64,000 bases of DNA from OMPR01 sp965183835. Lineage in GTDB: Bacteria > Pseudomonadota > Alphaproteobacteria > Rhodobacterales > Rhodobacteraceae. A program made the position numbers and the translations under genes. Location of the stretch: NCBI GenBank assembly GCA_965183835.1, contig CBCYME010000023.1, positions 124,001 to 188,000 on the forward strand. Direction: 5' to 3'. The first letter of the stretch is position 1, and each line of letters begins with the position of its first letter. A model generated the notes under the pieces. It was not told the DNA's origin, ran no database searches, and saw nothing but the letters and a program-made list of their open reading frames with translations. Shown piece after piece: positions 52,222 to 60,577 of the stretch.

Positions 52222-53001
52222 TCATTCTGGGCCTAGAACGTCGGGTGTTTTCCACCCCAAATGCTGCCCTCCATCCACGCAAAGCAACTGCCCGGTTACC
52301 GCAGGGGCATCCATGAAATACCCCAAAGCCGCCGTAATATCCGAAGCATTCGCACCACGTCCTGAGATCGTATTCTGACGCTGCGCGGTGAAATGCTCCA
52401 AGGACTGGCGATGGCCCTGAATCGTTGGTCCGGGTCCAATTGCGTTCACACGAATGGCTGGAGTCAACGCCTGCGCCGCTGTTTGGGTCAATGTCCACAG
52501 TCCTGCCTTGGCAAGCGTATAGGTCATGAACTCCGGGGTCAGTTTGCGCACCCGCATATCAACCATATTCACAATCAACCCCGTGGCAAAGGGTTCCCCG
52601 CTGTCGTCTATTGCCGGCTCCAACCCTTGGTCGGCCATGGCCTGTATCAACACAAAAGGCGCGCGCAGATTGCTGTCCAAATGGCGGTCCCACCCCTCGC
52701 GAGTCGCAGAAGCGAGGGTATCATACTCGAAGATCGAGGCGTTATTGACCAAACAAGTGATCGGTCCGCCCAAGGCATCGGCTGCAGCCGGCAACAAGGC
52801 CTGTACCTGCGCTTCGTCCAACAAGTCAGCTTGCAATGCGATGGCTTTGCGTCCCATCGCCCGGATCTCGGTCACTGTCTCGTCTGCAGGTGATGCTGAA
52901 CTGGCATAGTGGACTGCAACATCGTATCCTCGCTTAGCGAGATACAGTGCCATTGCGCGACCCAATCGAATTCCTGCACCTGTCACCAGAGCTTGAGGCA
53001 T
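52222..53001 (-). CDS. short-chain dehydrogenase/reductase, pteridine-reductase-like
   Basis: 259 residues. Rossmann motif TGAGIRLGRAMALYLAKRGYDV has the R-x-G pattern of pteridine reductases and FolM. NNASIFEYDTL and YTLAKAGLWTLTQ (catalytic Tyr and Lys) follow, and GPTIQGHRQSLEHF near the end. An NADPH-dependent dihydropteridine or dihydromonapterin reductase role is plausible but inferred. Confidence 0.85.
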   Translation of the reverse strand: MPQALVTGAGIRLGRAMALYLAKRGYDVAVHYASSASPADETVTEIRAMGRKAIALQADLLDEAQVQALLPAAADALGGPITCLVNNASIFEYDTLASATREGWDRHLDSNLRAPFVLIQAMADQGLEPAIDDSGEPFATGLIVNMVDMRVRKLTPEFMTYTLAKAGLWTLTQTAAQALTPAIRVNAIGPGPTIQGHRQSLEHFTAQRQNTISGRGANASDITAALGYFMDAPAVTGQLLCVDGGQHLGWKTPDVLGPE

Positions 53002-53029
53002 GAAAAAGATCTCCCGTTGATGGTCGGGG

Positions 53030-53992
53030 CTAAACCAATACAGAAATCACATAGGTGCCATACAGCACCGTCAGGATCACACCCCAGGTTTTTGTTATGT
53101 CGCGCTTGAAGAAAACAAACGGAACCAGCAGCAGCGTTGCGCCTAACATAACCCACAGATCGAACTCAAGGAATTCAGGATCAACGGAAATATCGCCAAA
53201 CAACGTAGCGATCCCGACGATGGCCAGCAGGTTAAACATGTTCGAACCGATCACATTGCCCAAAGCCACATCCGCCTGTCGCCGCAAAGCCGCCATCACA
53301 GTCGTGGCCAATTCCGGCAACGAGGTCCCAACTGCCACCAGCGTCAAGCCGATCACCGTCTCACTTACCCCATAGGTGCGTGCAATAACGGTCGCATTGT
53401 CGACCAACAAATGCGCGCCCATCGGCAAACCGATAAGCCCCAAAAGCAAATAGATGGACACCTTCCAATATGGCATGTCCGGGTCAGCTTCTTCTAACCC
53501 TTCAAGCTCTTCCTCTTCTTCGCAAACTTCTCCACAGGCACGGCGATGCGCCCGGGCTTGGCGAAATGCATTGATCAGAACCAGGCTCAGTGCGCTCAGC
53601 AAGATCACACCGCTGAGCAGAGTGAACGTGCCACAGAAGGCCAAACCAATAAACAGCACCGTCGCCAGCAACATAAAAACATAGTTGCGGCGCGTGTTGC
53701 ATTCGCTGGTGTGAAGTGTGGCCAACAGCGCTGGAATACCTAGAACCAACAAGACATTGGCCGTATTCGACCCAACGACGTTCCCCAGGGCGATGCCCGG
53801 CGCATTTTCCTGCACCGCTTTGATGGCAATCAACAACTCAGGCGCAGATGTTCCAAAGGCCACGATTGTCAGGCTGACGATCAAAGCCGGAACCCCAAGG
53901 CGCAAGCTGAGGTTTACGGCCCCGCGCACCAATGCGTCACCGGCCAACAGCAGGATCACCAGACCTAGACCAGAAAGTACCCAAGCCATCAT
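53030..53992 (-). CDS. calcium/sodium (CaCA family) antiporter
   Basis: 320 residues, ten transmembrane helices in two homologous halves. The alpha-repeats are ALGNVVGSNTANVLLVLGIPAL and ALGNVIGSNMFNLLAIVGIATL, each preceded by FGTSAPEL or VGTSLPEL. An acidic loop (EVCEEEEELEGLEEADPD) separates the halves, as in YrbG-type exchangers. The start at 53992 follows GGAGG and overlaps the zinc-ribbon gene by ATGA. Confidence 0.92.
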   Translation of the reverse strand: MMAWVLSGLGLVILLLAGDALVRGAVNLSLRLGVPALIVSLTIVAFGTSAPELLIAIKAVQENAPGIALGNVVGSNTANVLLVLGIPALLATLHTSECNTRRNYVFMLLATVLFIGLAFCGTFTLLSGVILLSALSLVLINAFRQARAHRRACGEVCEEEEELEGLEEADPDMPYWKVSIYLLLGLIGLPMGAHLLVDNATVIARTYGVSETVIGLTLVAVGTSLPELATTVMAALRRQADVALGNVIGSNMFNLLAIVGIATLFGDISVDPEFLEFDLWVMLGATLLLVPFVFFKRDITKTWGVILTVLYGTYVISVLV

Positions 53993-54159
53993 TTTTGACC
54001 TCCATGTCCACAGGCACAGGGGCCTTTGCCAATACGATAGCGCCCACATCGCGGGCATTTGGCCGAAGCCAGCCGTTTTTGCCCCGGAAAACGGAGCTTT
54101 CCGAACATGGCCAGGGCAGCCATACCGACAAGAAACAAGGTGACGACCTTCAAAATCAT
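53989..54159 (-). CDS. small membrane protein with a zinc-ribbon tail
   Basis: 56 residues. One transmembrane helix (MILKVVTLFLVGMAALAMFG) then KCPRCGRYRIGKGPCACG, four Cys in C-x2-C-x9-C-x-C, a plausible zinc ribbon. Start at 54159, one base after the S49 peptidase stop, and an ATGA overlap with the antiporter at the other end support it as a real gene. Confidence 0.75.
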   Translation of the reverse strand: MILKVVTLFLVGMAALAMFGKLRFPGQKRLASAKCPRCGRYRIGKGPCACGHGGQK

Positions 54160-54160
54160 A

Positions 54161-54958
54161 TCAAAGACCAAACCGCGAAAATGCTGCGCGTTCTTCGATA
54201 CCGGCAACAGCGTCTTGGGCCAATTCTGCTCCGAACCGGGACCAGAACGGCCGACGCACACTATACCGACGCGTCCGAACCTTATCGCCAAATCGCTCTT
54301 TCAACCTGGGTTTCAAATGGGCGATCCCATCGATCAAACCCAATTCTGTTGCACGCTTGGCCAACCAGATCTCACCCGTAAACAGTTCGGTAGCTGTGTC
54401 CAGCTTATCGCCCCGCCGCCGTTTTACGTGGTTGATAAAGTTCTCGTGGATATCGCCTAGCAACACCTTGAGGCGGGCAACATCGTCTTCTTTTTGCGGG
54501 CTGAACGGGTCCAGCATCGATTTGGACTTCCCCGCCGTGTGAACGCGGCGCTCTAGCCCCTGACGTGCCAGAAACACATGTGCGCCAAAGCCCGACGAAA
54601 TCACTCCAATGGACCCCACGACCGAACTGTCATCCGCCCAAATTTCATCCGCTGCGGCGGCCAGCCAATATCCACCCGATGCGGCGACATCCTCGACAAA
54701 GGCGATAACCGGCACGTCCAACTCATCGGACAAGCGCCGAATGCGCGCGCCGATCAGCGAACTTTGCACAGGGGACCCACCCGGCGAGTTTATTTCAAGC
54801 GCCACGGCCGCAGGTTTCCCTTTGCGGAACGCTTTCTCAAAAACCGGGGCCAAAGACGCATCGTTCAGCGACGACCGGCCAGACATTCCGATAGCACCTG
54901 ACAGGCGCACGACGGCCACCAAAGGCGGCTTGTTGAAAAACGGGAGGCTAAGTTTCAT
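54161..54958 (-). CDS. S49-family (SppA-like) serine peptidase
   Basis: 265 residues. Short SppA/SohB-type protease: the nucleophile Ser lies in DVAASGGYWLAAAADEIWA and the general-base Lys in AGKSKSMLDPFSP, with LEINSPGGSPVQSS upstream. Degrades signal peptides or membrane-protein fragments. It has no clear signal peptide, so it is probably cytoplasmic or peripheral. First gene of the peptidase / zinc-ribbon / antiporter unit. Confidence 0.9.
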   Translation of the reverse strand: MKLSLPFFNKPPLVAVVRLSGAIGMSGRSSLNDASLAPVFEKAFRKGKPAAVALEINSPGGSPVQSSLIGARIRRLSDELDVPVIAFVEDVAASGGYWLAAAADEIWADDSSVVGSIGVISSGFGAHVFLARQGLERRVHTAGKSKSMLDPFSPQKEDDVARLKVLLGDIHENFINHVKRRRGDKLDTATELFTGEIWLAKRATELGLIDGIAHLKPRLKERFGDKVRTRRYSVRRPFWSRFGAELAQDAVAGIEERAAFSRFGL

Positions 54959-55020
54959 CCAGCCGATGTAGAATGCCCCCCTAAGACAAACAAGACGCAG
55001 CCCCCGACAGAAACGTGACG

Positions 55021-55042
55021 GCCCCCAGATTCACGTGGGGGC
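55021..55042. repeat. GC-rich hairpin between two - strand operons
   Basis: GCCCCCA-N8-TGGGGGC lies in the gap after the ABC permease gene (stop at 55076). The - strand tail (CGTCACGTTTCTG) is not a good T tract, so terminator function is doubtful. Confidence 0.35.
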
Positions 55043-55075
55043 TGGGCAAAAATGCAACGCCTTAAACCGGGCCGC

Positions 55076-55837
55076 TCAGCTGCGAATCCGCCAGCCCGTT
55101 TTGAAGATCCACCAGATCACCCCGAGGCAAATCGCGGTAAATCCCGCAATCGCGAGCAAACTCAGGCCAATAGGCACATCTGCCGTCCCGAAAAAGGACC
55201 AGCGGAACCCTGAAATCAGATAGACGACCGGGTTAAACAAAGTGATCGTCTGCCACACCGGGGGCAGCATCGAAATCGAATAGAATGTCCCACCCAAGAA
55301 AATCAGCGGAGTCACAACAAGTTGAGGGATCAGTGACATCTGTTCAAAGTTGCTGGCCCAAATCCCGATGATGAATCCCAGCAAGGCAAAACTCAGACAG
55401 GTCAGAACCAAGAAAGAGGCCATCGCGACCGGGTGCTCGATCCGGATATCGACAAAGAAAATGGATGTTATCAAAATCACCAAGCCAACAAACAACGCCT
55501 TGGTCGCAGCCGCCCCCACATACCCGATGACAATCTCGATGAAATTGACTGGGGCAGAGAGCAGTTCGTAAATTGTGCCGAGGAACTTGGGAAAATAGAT
55601 CCCGAACGACGCGTTAGAAATTGCCAGCATCACAACCGACAACATGATCAAACCGGGCACGATGAACGCCCCATAAGAGACCCCTTCGACCTCTTGTATA
55701 CGGCTGCCAATCGCAGTTCCAAACACCACGAAATACAAAGACGTCGACAAAACGGGTGAGAAAAAGCTCTGCGCGAGTGTTCGGAAAAACCGTGCCATCT
55801 CAAATCGATAGATGGCGGCAATTGCGGTCCAATTCAT
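55076..55837 (-). CDS. ABC-2 type transporter permease
   Basis: 253 residues, six transmembrane helices. ABC-2 pattern: RFFRTLAQSFFSPVLSTSLYFVVFG near the start and TPLIFLGGTFYSISMLPPVWQTITLFNPVVYLISGFRWSFFG near the end. Exports an unknown compound with the ATPase whose gene overlaps it by 4 bases. Confidence 0.92.
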   Translation of the reverse strand: MNWTAIAAIYRFEMARFFRTLAQSFFSPVLSTSLYFVVFGTAIGSRIQEVEGVSYGAFIVPGLIMLSVVMLAISNASFGIYFPKFLGTIYELLSAPVNFIEIVIGYVGAAATKALFVGLVILITSIFFVDIRIEHPVAMASFLVLTCLSFALLGFIIGIWASNFEQMSLIPQLVVTPLIFLGGTFYSISMLPPVWQTITLFNPVVYLISGFRWSFFGTADVPIGLSLLAIAGFTAICLGVIWWIFKTGWRIRS

Positions 55838-56760
55838 GACTTTCCTCCCGACACAAGGGTAACGAAAATTTCTTCGAGACTGCTTTGGCGTGTTTGAACA
55901 TCTCGCAGGGTTAGCCCGGCTTGCGCCACATCGTTCAGCAATGTCGTGATCCCGGTGCGTTCACCATGCGTGTCATATGTATAGACGATGCCGCCATCTT
56001 CGGTCAGCACCAGGTCATGCTGGGCCAACGCCGCTGGGATAGATGTCAAAGGTTCAGCCAATTGCACCTCGATCTGTTTTTTGCCCATCTGCGCCATCAG
56101 GGTGGCTTTCTGCTCAACCAAGAGCAGCTCACCATTGTTGATCACCCCAATACGATCGGCAATGGCCTCGGCTTCTTCGATGTAATGGGTGGTCAGGATA
56201 ATGGTCACGCCCTGTTGCTTTAACTCTGCCACGATCTCCCACATGTCTTTGCGCAGCTCAACATCGACGCCAGCGGTGGGCTCATCCAGAAACAAAACGC
56301 GGGGTTCGTGGGCCAGCGCCTTGGCGATCAGAACCCGGCGCTTCATACCCCCAGACAGCTCCTTAACCGCGCTCTTCCGCTTATCCCATAAGGACAACTT
56401 GCGCAGGATTTCTTCGATCCGCGCCTCATCCTTGGGCTTGCCAAACAAACCTCTGGAAAACCGAACTGTGTTTTGTACCGTTTCAAAAGGTTCCAGCGCG
56501 ATTTCCTGCGGCACCAAACCGATCATCCGGCGGGCCGCGCGAAAATCCTGCTGTATGTCGTGACCGCCAACCGTGACACTGCCCGCGGTCGCTGAGGTGA
56601 TCCCACAGATGGTCGAAATCAACGTTGTCTTACCGGCCCCATTCGGGCCGAGCAGCGCAAGGATTTCACCTTGCTCAATGTCCAATGTAAGACCTTTTAG
56701 CGCCTCAAACCCACCCTCGTAGGATTTGCGCAAGTCCTTGATAGAGAGAATTGTCGTCAT
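55834..56760 (-). CDS. ABC transporter ATP-binding protein
   Basis: 308 residues. Walker A LLGPNGAGKTTLI, signature LSGGMKRRVLIAKALAHEP, Walker B VLFLDEPTAGVD, H-loop TTHYIEEAE. The long C-terminal domain after residue 220 is typical of drug or polysaccharide ABC-2 exporters. Start at 56760 (MTTILSIKDLRKSYEG). ATGA overlap with the permease. Confidence 0.94.
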   Translation of the reverse strand: MTTILSIKDLRKSYEGGFEALKGLTLDIEQGEILALLGPNGAGKTTLISTICGITSATAGSVTVGGHDIQQDFRAARRMIGLVPQEIALEPFETVQNTVRFSRGLFGKPKDEARIEEILRKLSLWDKRKSAVKELSGGMKRRVLIAKALAHEPRVLFLDEPTAGVDVELRKDMWEIVAELKQQGVTIILTTHYIEEAEAIADRIGVINNGELLLVEQKATLMAQMGKKQIEVQLAEPLTSIPAALAQHDLVLTEDGGIVYTYDTHGERTGITTLLNDVAQAGLTLRDVQTRQSSLEEIFVTLVSGGKS

Positions 56761-56851
56761 GCCCGTTCCCCATGTTCCGCGACAGCCTAACCTGTGCGCA
56801 GGAACGGGGACAGAGCTTGAATGCACATTTAGTTGCGCATGTACGCAGGGT

Positions 56852-57376
56852 TCAGTCGCGCCCAGTCAGTTTTCCCAACCAACCTTTTTTCTTGCCACCC
56901 TCTTCGGGGTCACCTTCGGCCTCGTCTTCCGCAGGCCCTTCCAAGACGTCTTGGAAATTGCCGAAGAACTGATCGGCCATTTTCTTGGCAAACCCATCAA
57001 TCAGGCGGCTGCCAAGTTGCGCCAGCTTACCCCCGACCTTGGCCTCAACATCATAGCTAAGCAGCGTGCCACCCGCATCAGTTGGCGTGAGCGTCACCTG
57101 CGCACCGCCCTTGGCAAACCCAGCCGCGCCGCCTTTGCCCTCGCCCGCTATGGTCAAGCTTTCGTTTGTGACCATATCAGACATTGTGACCGAGCCTTTG
57201 AACGTCGCCTTCACCGGCCCTACTTTTTGCACAACGGTTGCGGAATAGCCGTCTTCTGGGGTTCCAACGAGTTCTTGCGCGCCGGGAACACAGGCTTTTA
57301 ACACCTCAGCGTCCAACAGGGCCTGATAAACCGTGGCCACATCGGCCTGAATGTCACGTTCGCCTGTCATCTGCAT
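56852..57376 (-). CDS. CoxG-like SRPBCC-fold protein
   Basis: 174 residues, MQMTGERDIQADVATVYQAL and onward, with DAEVLKACVPGAQEL and VGPVKATFKGSVTMSDM, the signature of the carbon-monoxide-dehydrogenase subunit G (CoxG) family. The charged C-terminus (EDEAEGDPEEGGKKKGW) may bind membrane or a partner. Start at 57376 follows GGAGGA. No cox dehydrogenase genes are present here, so the partner enzyme must be elsewhere. Confidence 0.88.
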   Translation of the reverse strand: MQMTGERDIQADVATVYQALLDAEVLKACVPGAQELVGTPEDGYSATVVQKVGPVKATFKGSVTMSDMVTNESLTIAGEGKGGAAGFAKGGAQVTLTPTDAGGTLLSYDVEAKVGGKLAQLGSRLIDGFAKKMADQFFGNFQDVLEGPAEDEAEGDPEEGGKKKGWLGKLTGRD

Positions 57377-57553
57377 CGCTGCAAGTCCTCCGCTCGGTTT
57401 TGCTGACCCTACACCTAAAGCAGCCATGGCCACCCGCCAAGGGCACAAGCGGGCTGATATAACAAACATGCATAGACATAAGTCGTAGCTGTGATAGCCA
57501 TGCCGCCATGGGCACACGTAATTCTTCGACGTGTCGACCCCAGGAGTTACCAC

Positions 57554-58534
57554 ATGACAGATCACACGCTGCCCCCGTCCACGCGGGGCATTGCATTCAT
57601 TCTTGTCGGCATGGCCGCAATTTCGGTCAATGATCTGCTGATCAAGCAATTGTCCGGGGGTTACCCCCTGCATGAAATCGTGTTGATCCGCTCGGTCATC
57701 GGGATCTGCCTCAGCCTCGTTCTGGTACATCTCGAAGGCGGTCTGTCGATCCTGAGAACCAGCCAACCCTTTATGCATCTGTTGCGCGGATTGTTGGTTG
57801 TCGTCTCCAACATGGCGTTCTTCGTCGCTCTTGCAGCAGCGCCATTAGCTGATGTGACGGCCCTATTTTTTGCCGCGCCCCTTTTTATCACATTGTTGTC
57901 CATCCCTTTGCTTGGGGAAAAGGTCGGCATGCTGCGCATCGGGGCCGTGTTTGCTGGTTTCGTCGGGGTGCTGATCATGCAGCGTCCGTGGGATAGTGGC
58001 GAGGCGCTTGAAACCAGCCGCGCGGTCTTGTTGCTGCCGGTACTGGCCGCGCTGGCTTATGCGTTGATGCAATTGATGACCCGAAAGCTGGGCGCGACAA
58101 CCAAAGCTTCGGCTCTCGCCGTCTATATCCAGGCAATGTTTATTCCTGTGTCCCTTGGTTTCTATCTGGTCGCCGGGGACGGCGCGATGGCAGAGAACCT
58201 TGACAGTCCTGCGTTGTTCTTTTTGCTACGCGCATGGTCCATGCCATCAGCTTATGATTGGGTATTTCTGTTCGGGCTTGGCGTGAACACAACGGTGATC
58301 GGGTATTGCCTGAGCCAAGCGTATCGCTTGTCCAGTGCCGCAACCGTTGCCCCATTTGAATATATCGGGCTGCCTCTGGCTGTGTTCTGGGGCTGGTTGC
58401 TGTGGTCTGATATCCCAGATTGGGAAGTCTGGGTCGGCATGGCTTTGATCATGGGCTCTGGCTTGTTCGTCTATTTCCGGGAAAAACAAAAACAGCGCCA
58501 AATCGCCCGTACACGGGTCAAGCTGCCTTATTGA
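57554..58534 (+). CDS. EamA-domain (DMT superfamily) transporter
   Basis: 326 residues, ten transmembrane helices in two EamA repeats (about 10-140 and 155-305). Starts MTDHTLPPSTRGIAFILVGM; the first repeat has EIVLIRSVIGI and DVTALFFAAPLFITLLS. Exports or imports an unknown small molecule. Divergent from the CoxG-like gene. Confidence 0.92.
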   Translation: MTDHTLPPSTRGIAFILVGMAAISVNDLLIKQLSGGYPLHEIVLIRSVIGICLSLVLVHLEGGLSILRTSQPFMHLLRGLLVVVSNMAFFVALAAAPLADVTALFFAAPLFITLLSIPLLGEKVGMLRIGAVFAGFVGVLIMQRPWDSGEALETSRAVLLLPVLAALAYALMQLMTRKLGATTKASALAVYIQAMFIPVSLGFYLVAGDGAMAENLDSPALFFLLRAWSMPSAYDWVFLFGLGVNTTVIGYCLSQAYRLSSAATVAPFEYIGLPLAVFWGWLLWSDIPDWEVWVGMALIMGSGLFVYFREKQKQRQIARTRVKLPY

Positions 58535-58599
58535 TCAACAGATCTTGTCGCAGCGTCCCAGCACCCCACATCAAGGGGAACCCACCTAAGGACTTCGGT

Positions 58600-59565
58600 A
58601 TGACCCAGGATCTGATTTCTCGCCAACGCAACCTTGTCATTGGCGCATTGGTCGCTGATGCCGCATCCCTCGGGCTGCATTGGCTCTATGATCAGGGTCG
58701 CATAGCCCAAGTTGCGCCAAAGACAGCAGCCTTTCACCCCGCAACCCCGAGTAATTACCAAGACGTGCCCGGATATTTTGCCCATCCAACCAAATCAGTT
58801 GGCGATCTGTCTCAATATGGCGAACAAGCCTTGGTCATGCTGCGGTCTCTGGCTGAAACGGGGCAGTATGACAAGGATCACTACCAAGCAGCATTCCAAG
58901 CCCATTTCGGATATGGTGGGGCCTACGTTGGCTACATTGATCATCCAACCCGCGACACGCTGGACAATATATCCCGCGCTTCGGCAACTGACAACACGCC
59001 CGAATTTCTGGGTGCGGACGACCGCCAACTGCCTGCCATTTCGAAACTACCAGCACTTGTCGCCCTGTCCGCTGGGTCCGAGGGCTTTGCCGAGCAAGTC
59101 ACATCCGCCATCCGCGTCACAAACGATTGCGCCACAGCCATTTCCTTTGGCACAACCGCAGCGGACCTGATGCGTGCTATTGTAAACGGCGGTAAGATCT
59201 CCGATGCCCTGAAAGAAATCGACGTGTCGGCTCCAGATGATGTCCATGACGCCCTTGCTCCGCTGGGTGACATGATTGGTCAATCCACCTGCGACTTCAC
59301 CCGAACGATAGGGATGAGCTGCGATCTTGCCTATGGCTTACCCAGCGTGGTTCACACCCTGTCCATTGCGCCCTCTTACAGAGAAGCGATCGAGCAAAAC
59401 ATCTATGCCGGGGGCGATTCCTGTGGCCGCGCGATCCTGCTGGGCGCCGTGATGGGGGCCGCCCATGGCGTTGGCAGTCAGACCGGCATTCCCGAGGATT
59501 GGATTGAACAGCTGACCCAACGCGATGAAATCATCGCTTTGCTGGATCAGCTCTTTCCTGCATAA
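58600..59565 (+). CDS. ADP-ribosylglycohydrolase family protein, J1-crystallin-like
   Basis: 321 residues, all-alpha. GALVADAASLGLHWLYDQGRI near the start and AGGDSCGRAILLGAVMGAAHG near residue 275 match the J1-crystallin branch of the ADP-ribosylglycohydrolase family. The canonical metal motifs GDALG and GGDTDT are altered to VADAA and GGDSCG, so classic glycohydrolase activity is doubtful. Start at 58600. It lies 65 bases after the EamA gene in the same direction. Confidence 0.83.
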   Translation: MTQDLISRQRNLVIGALVADAASLGLHWLYDQGRIAQVAPKTAAFHPATPSNYQDVPGYFAHPTKSVGDLSQYGEQALVMLRSLAETGQYDKDHYQAAFQAHFGYGGAYVGYIDHPTRDTLDNISRASATDNTPEFLGADDRQLPAISKLPALVALSAGSEGFAEQVTSAIRVTNDCATAISFGTTAADLMRAIVNGGKISDALKEIDVSAPDDVHDALAPLGDMIGQSTCDFTRTIGMSCDLAYGLPSVVHTLSIAPSYREAIEQNIYAGGDSCGRAILLGAVMGAAHGVGSQTGIPEDWIEQLTQRDEIIALLDQLFPA

Positions 59566-59572
59566 CGCCTGA

Positions 59573-60433
59573 TCAGCGGTTGCGTTTGGGGATCTCTTCG
59601 TTTTCGGTCCAGTCAAATGTTCCCTGATCGCGTTCGGTTACCGCCTGTTTCCAGCCAACTTGTTCCGAGCGGGTCTTGAAATTGATCCCCTCGGGGGAAT
59701 GCCGCGTGATGCCGTCAAAAATAGTCGCAAGCCGTTGAGTTTCCATCATGCCTGTCGACTCAATCGCCTGATTGATCACCATTTTTTGCATCGCAAGTTG
59801 ATTGATAGGCACGGTCGCCATCCGACCTGCCATTTCTTCGACCGCATCGTCCAATTGATCCGCCGGAACCGCCTTGAGCACCAAGCCCATATCCGCAGCC
59901 TCGCGCCCCGAAATCTTATCGCCCGTGAACAACATCCTCTTGGCACGCTCAGCCCCAAGCCGATACACCCACATCGCCGTGGTCGGACAGCCCCAGACAC
60001 GGGCAGGCATGTACCCTATTTGCGCATCCTCAGCCATGATCGTCAGATCAGCACACAGCGCAATGTCTGATCCCCCAGCCACAGCAAACCCGTGCACCTT
60101 GCAGATCACTGGCTTAGCCGCCCGCCAAAGCGACATGAAATGCTGCGTGTTTTGCCACATGAACCGGTAATCCTTGATCGGGTCCCACGGCATCGGTTGG
60201 GTCACATCCCCCGACCCGTTTCCTTCGGCATAAAACGTCAGATCATATCCCGCACAGAACGCGGGCCCGTTGCCAGACAGAACAATCACATGCACATCAG
60301 GGTCCGCATCAGCCTCTGCAATTGCAGCCGCCAAATCGCGTGGCAATTCATCGTTGATCGCATTCATCACGTCTGGCCGGTTCAAGGTCACCCGCCCGAT
60401 CCGTCCGTCTTTTTCAAAGCTCACTGTCGACAT
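59573..60433 (-). CDS. enoyl-CoA hydratase/isomerase (crotonase) family protein
   Basis: 286 residues. Crotonase fold: VTLNRPDVMNAIND, the oxyanion-hole segments GPAFCAGYDLTFYAEGN and KVHGFAVAGGSDIALCADLTIMAEDAQIGYMPARVWG. The catalytic Glu of true hydratases (in the ...GG.ELALACD region) is Asp/Ile-containing here, so isomerase or hydrolase activity is possible. Convergent with the J1-crystallin-like gene (7 bases apart) and divergent from the racemase gene. Confidence 0.9.
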   Translation of the reverse strand: MSTVSFEKDGRIGRVTLNRPDVMNAINDELPRDLAAAIAEADADPDVHVIVLSGNGPAFCAGYDLTFYAEGNGSGDVTQPMPWDPIKDYRFMWQNTQHFMSLWRAAKPVICKVHGFAVAGGSDIALCADLTIMAEDAQIGYMPARVWGCPTTAMWVYRLGAERAKRMLFTGDKISGREAADMGLVLKAVPADQLDDAVEEMAGRMATVPINQLAMQKMVINQAIESTGMMETQRLATIFDGITRHSPEGINFKTRSEQVGWKQAVTERDQGTFDWTENEEIPKRNR

Positions 60434-60577
60434 GTCTGTCCTCCCTCTTGGTTCGAAAAGATCACGTCGGCCCCGTTCTGCCTAGACGCCAAAGACCAGG
60501 ACGCCACGTCGCACCACCCACCCCTTGCCTTTGTCGCGCCGCCCCGAAACCTTGCCCGCAAGAAAAGGGAGAGCACC

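Noticed and set aside
55021..55042. GC hairpin as a definite terminator of the ABC-2 operon
   Set aside because: The stem is good but no T tract follows on the - strand; kept only as a repeat.
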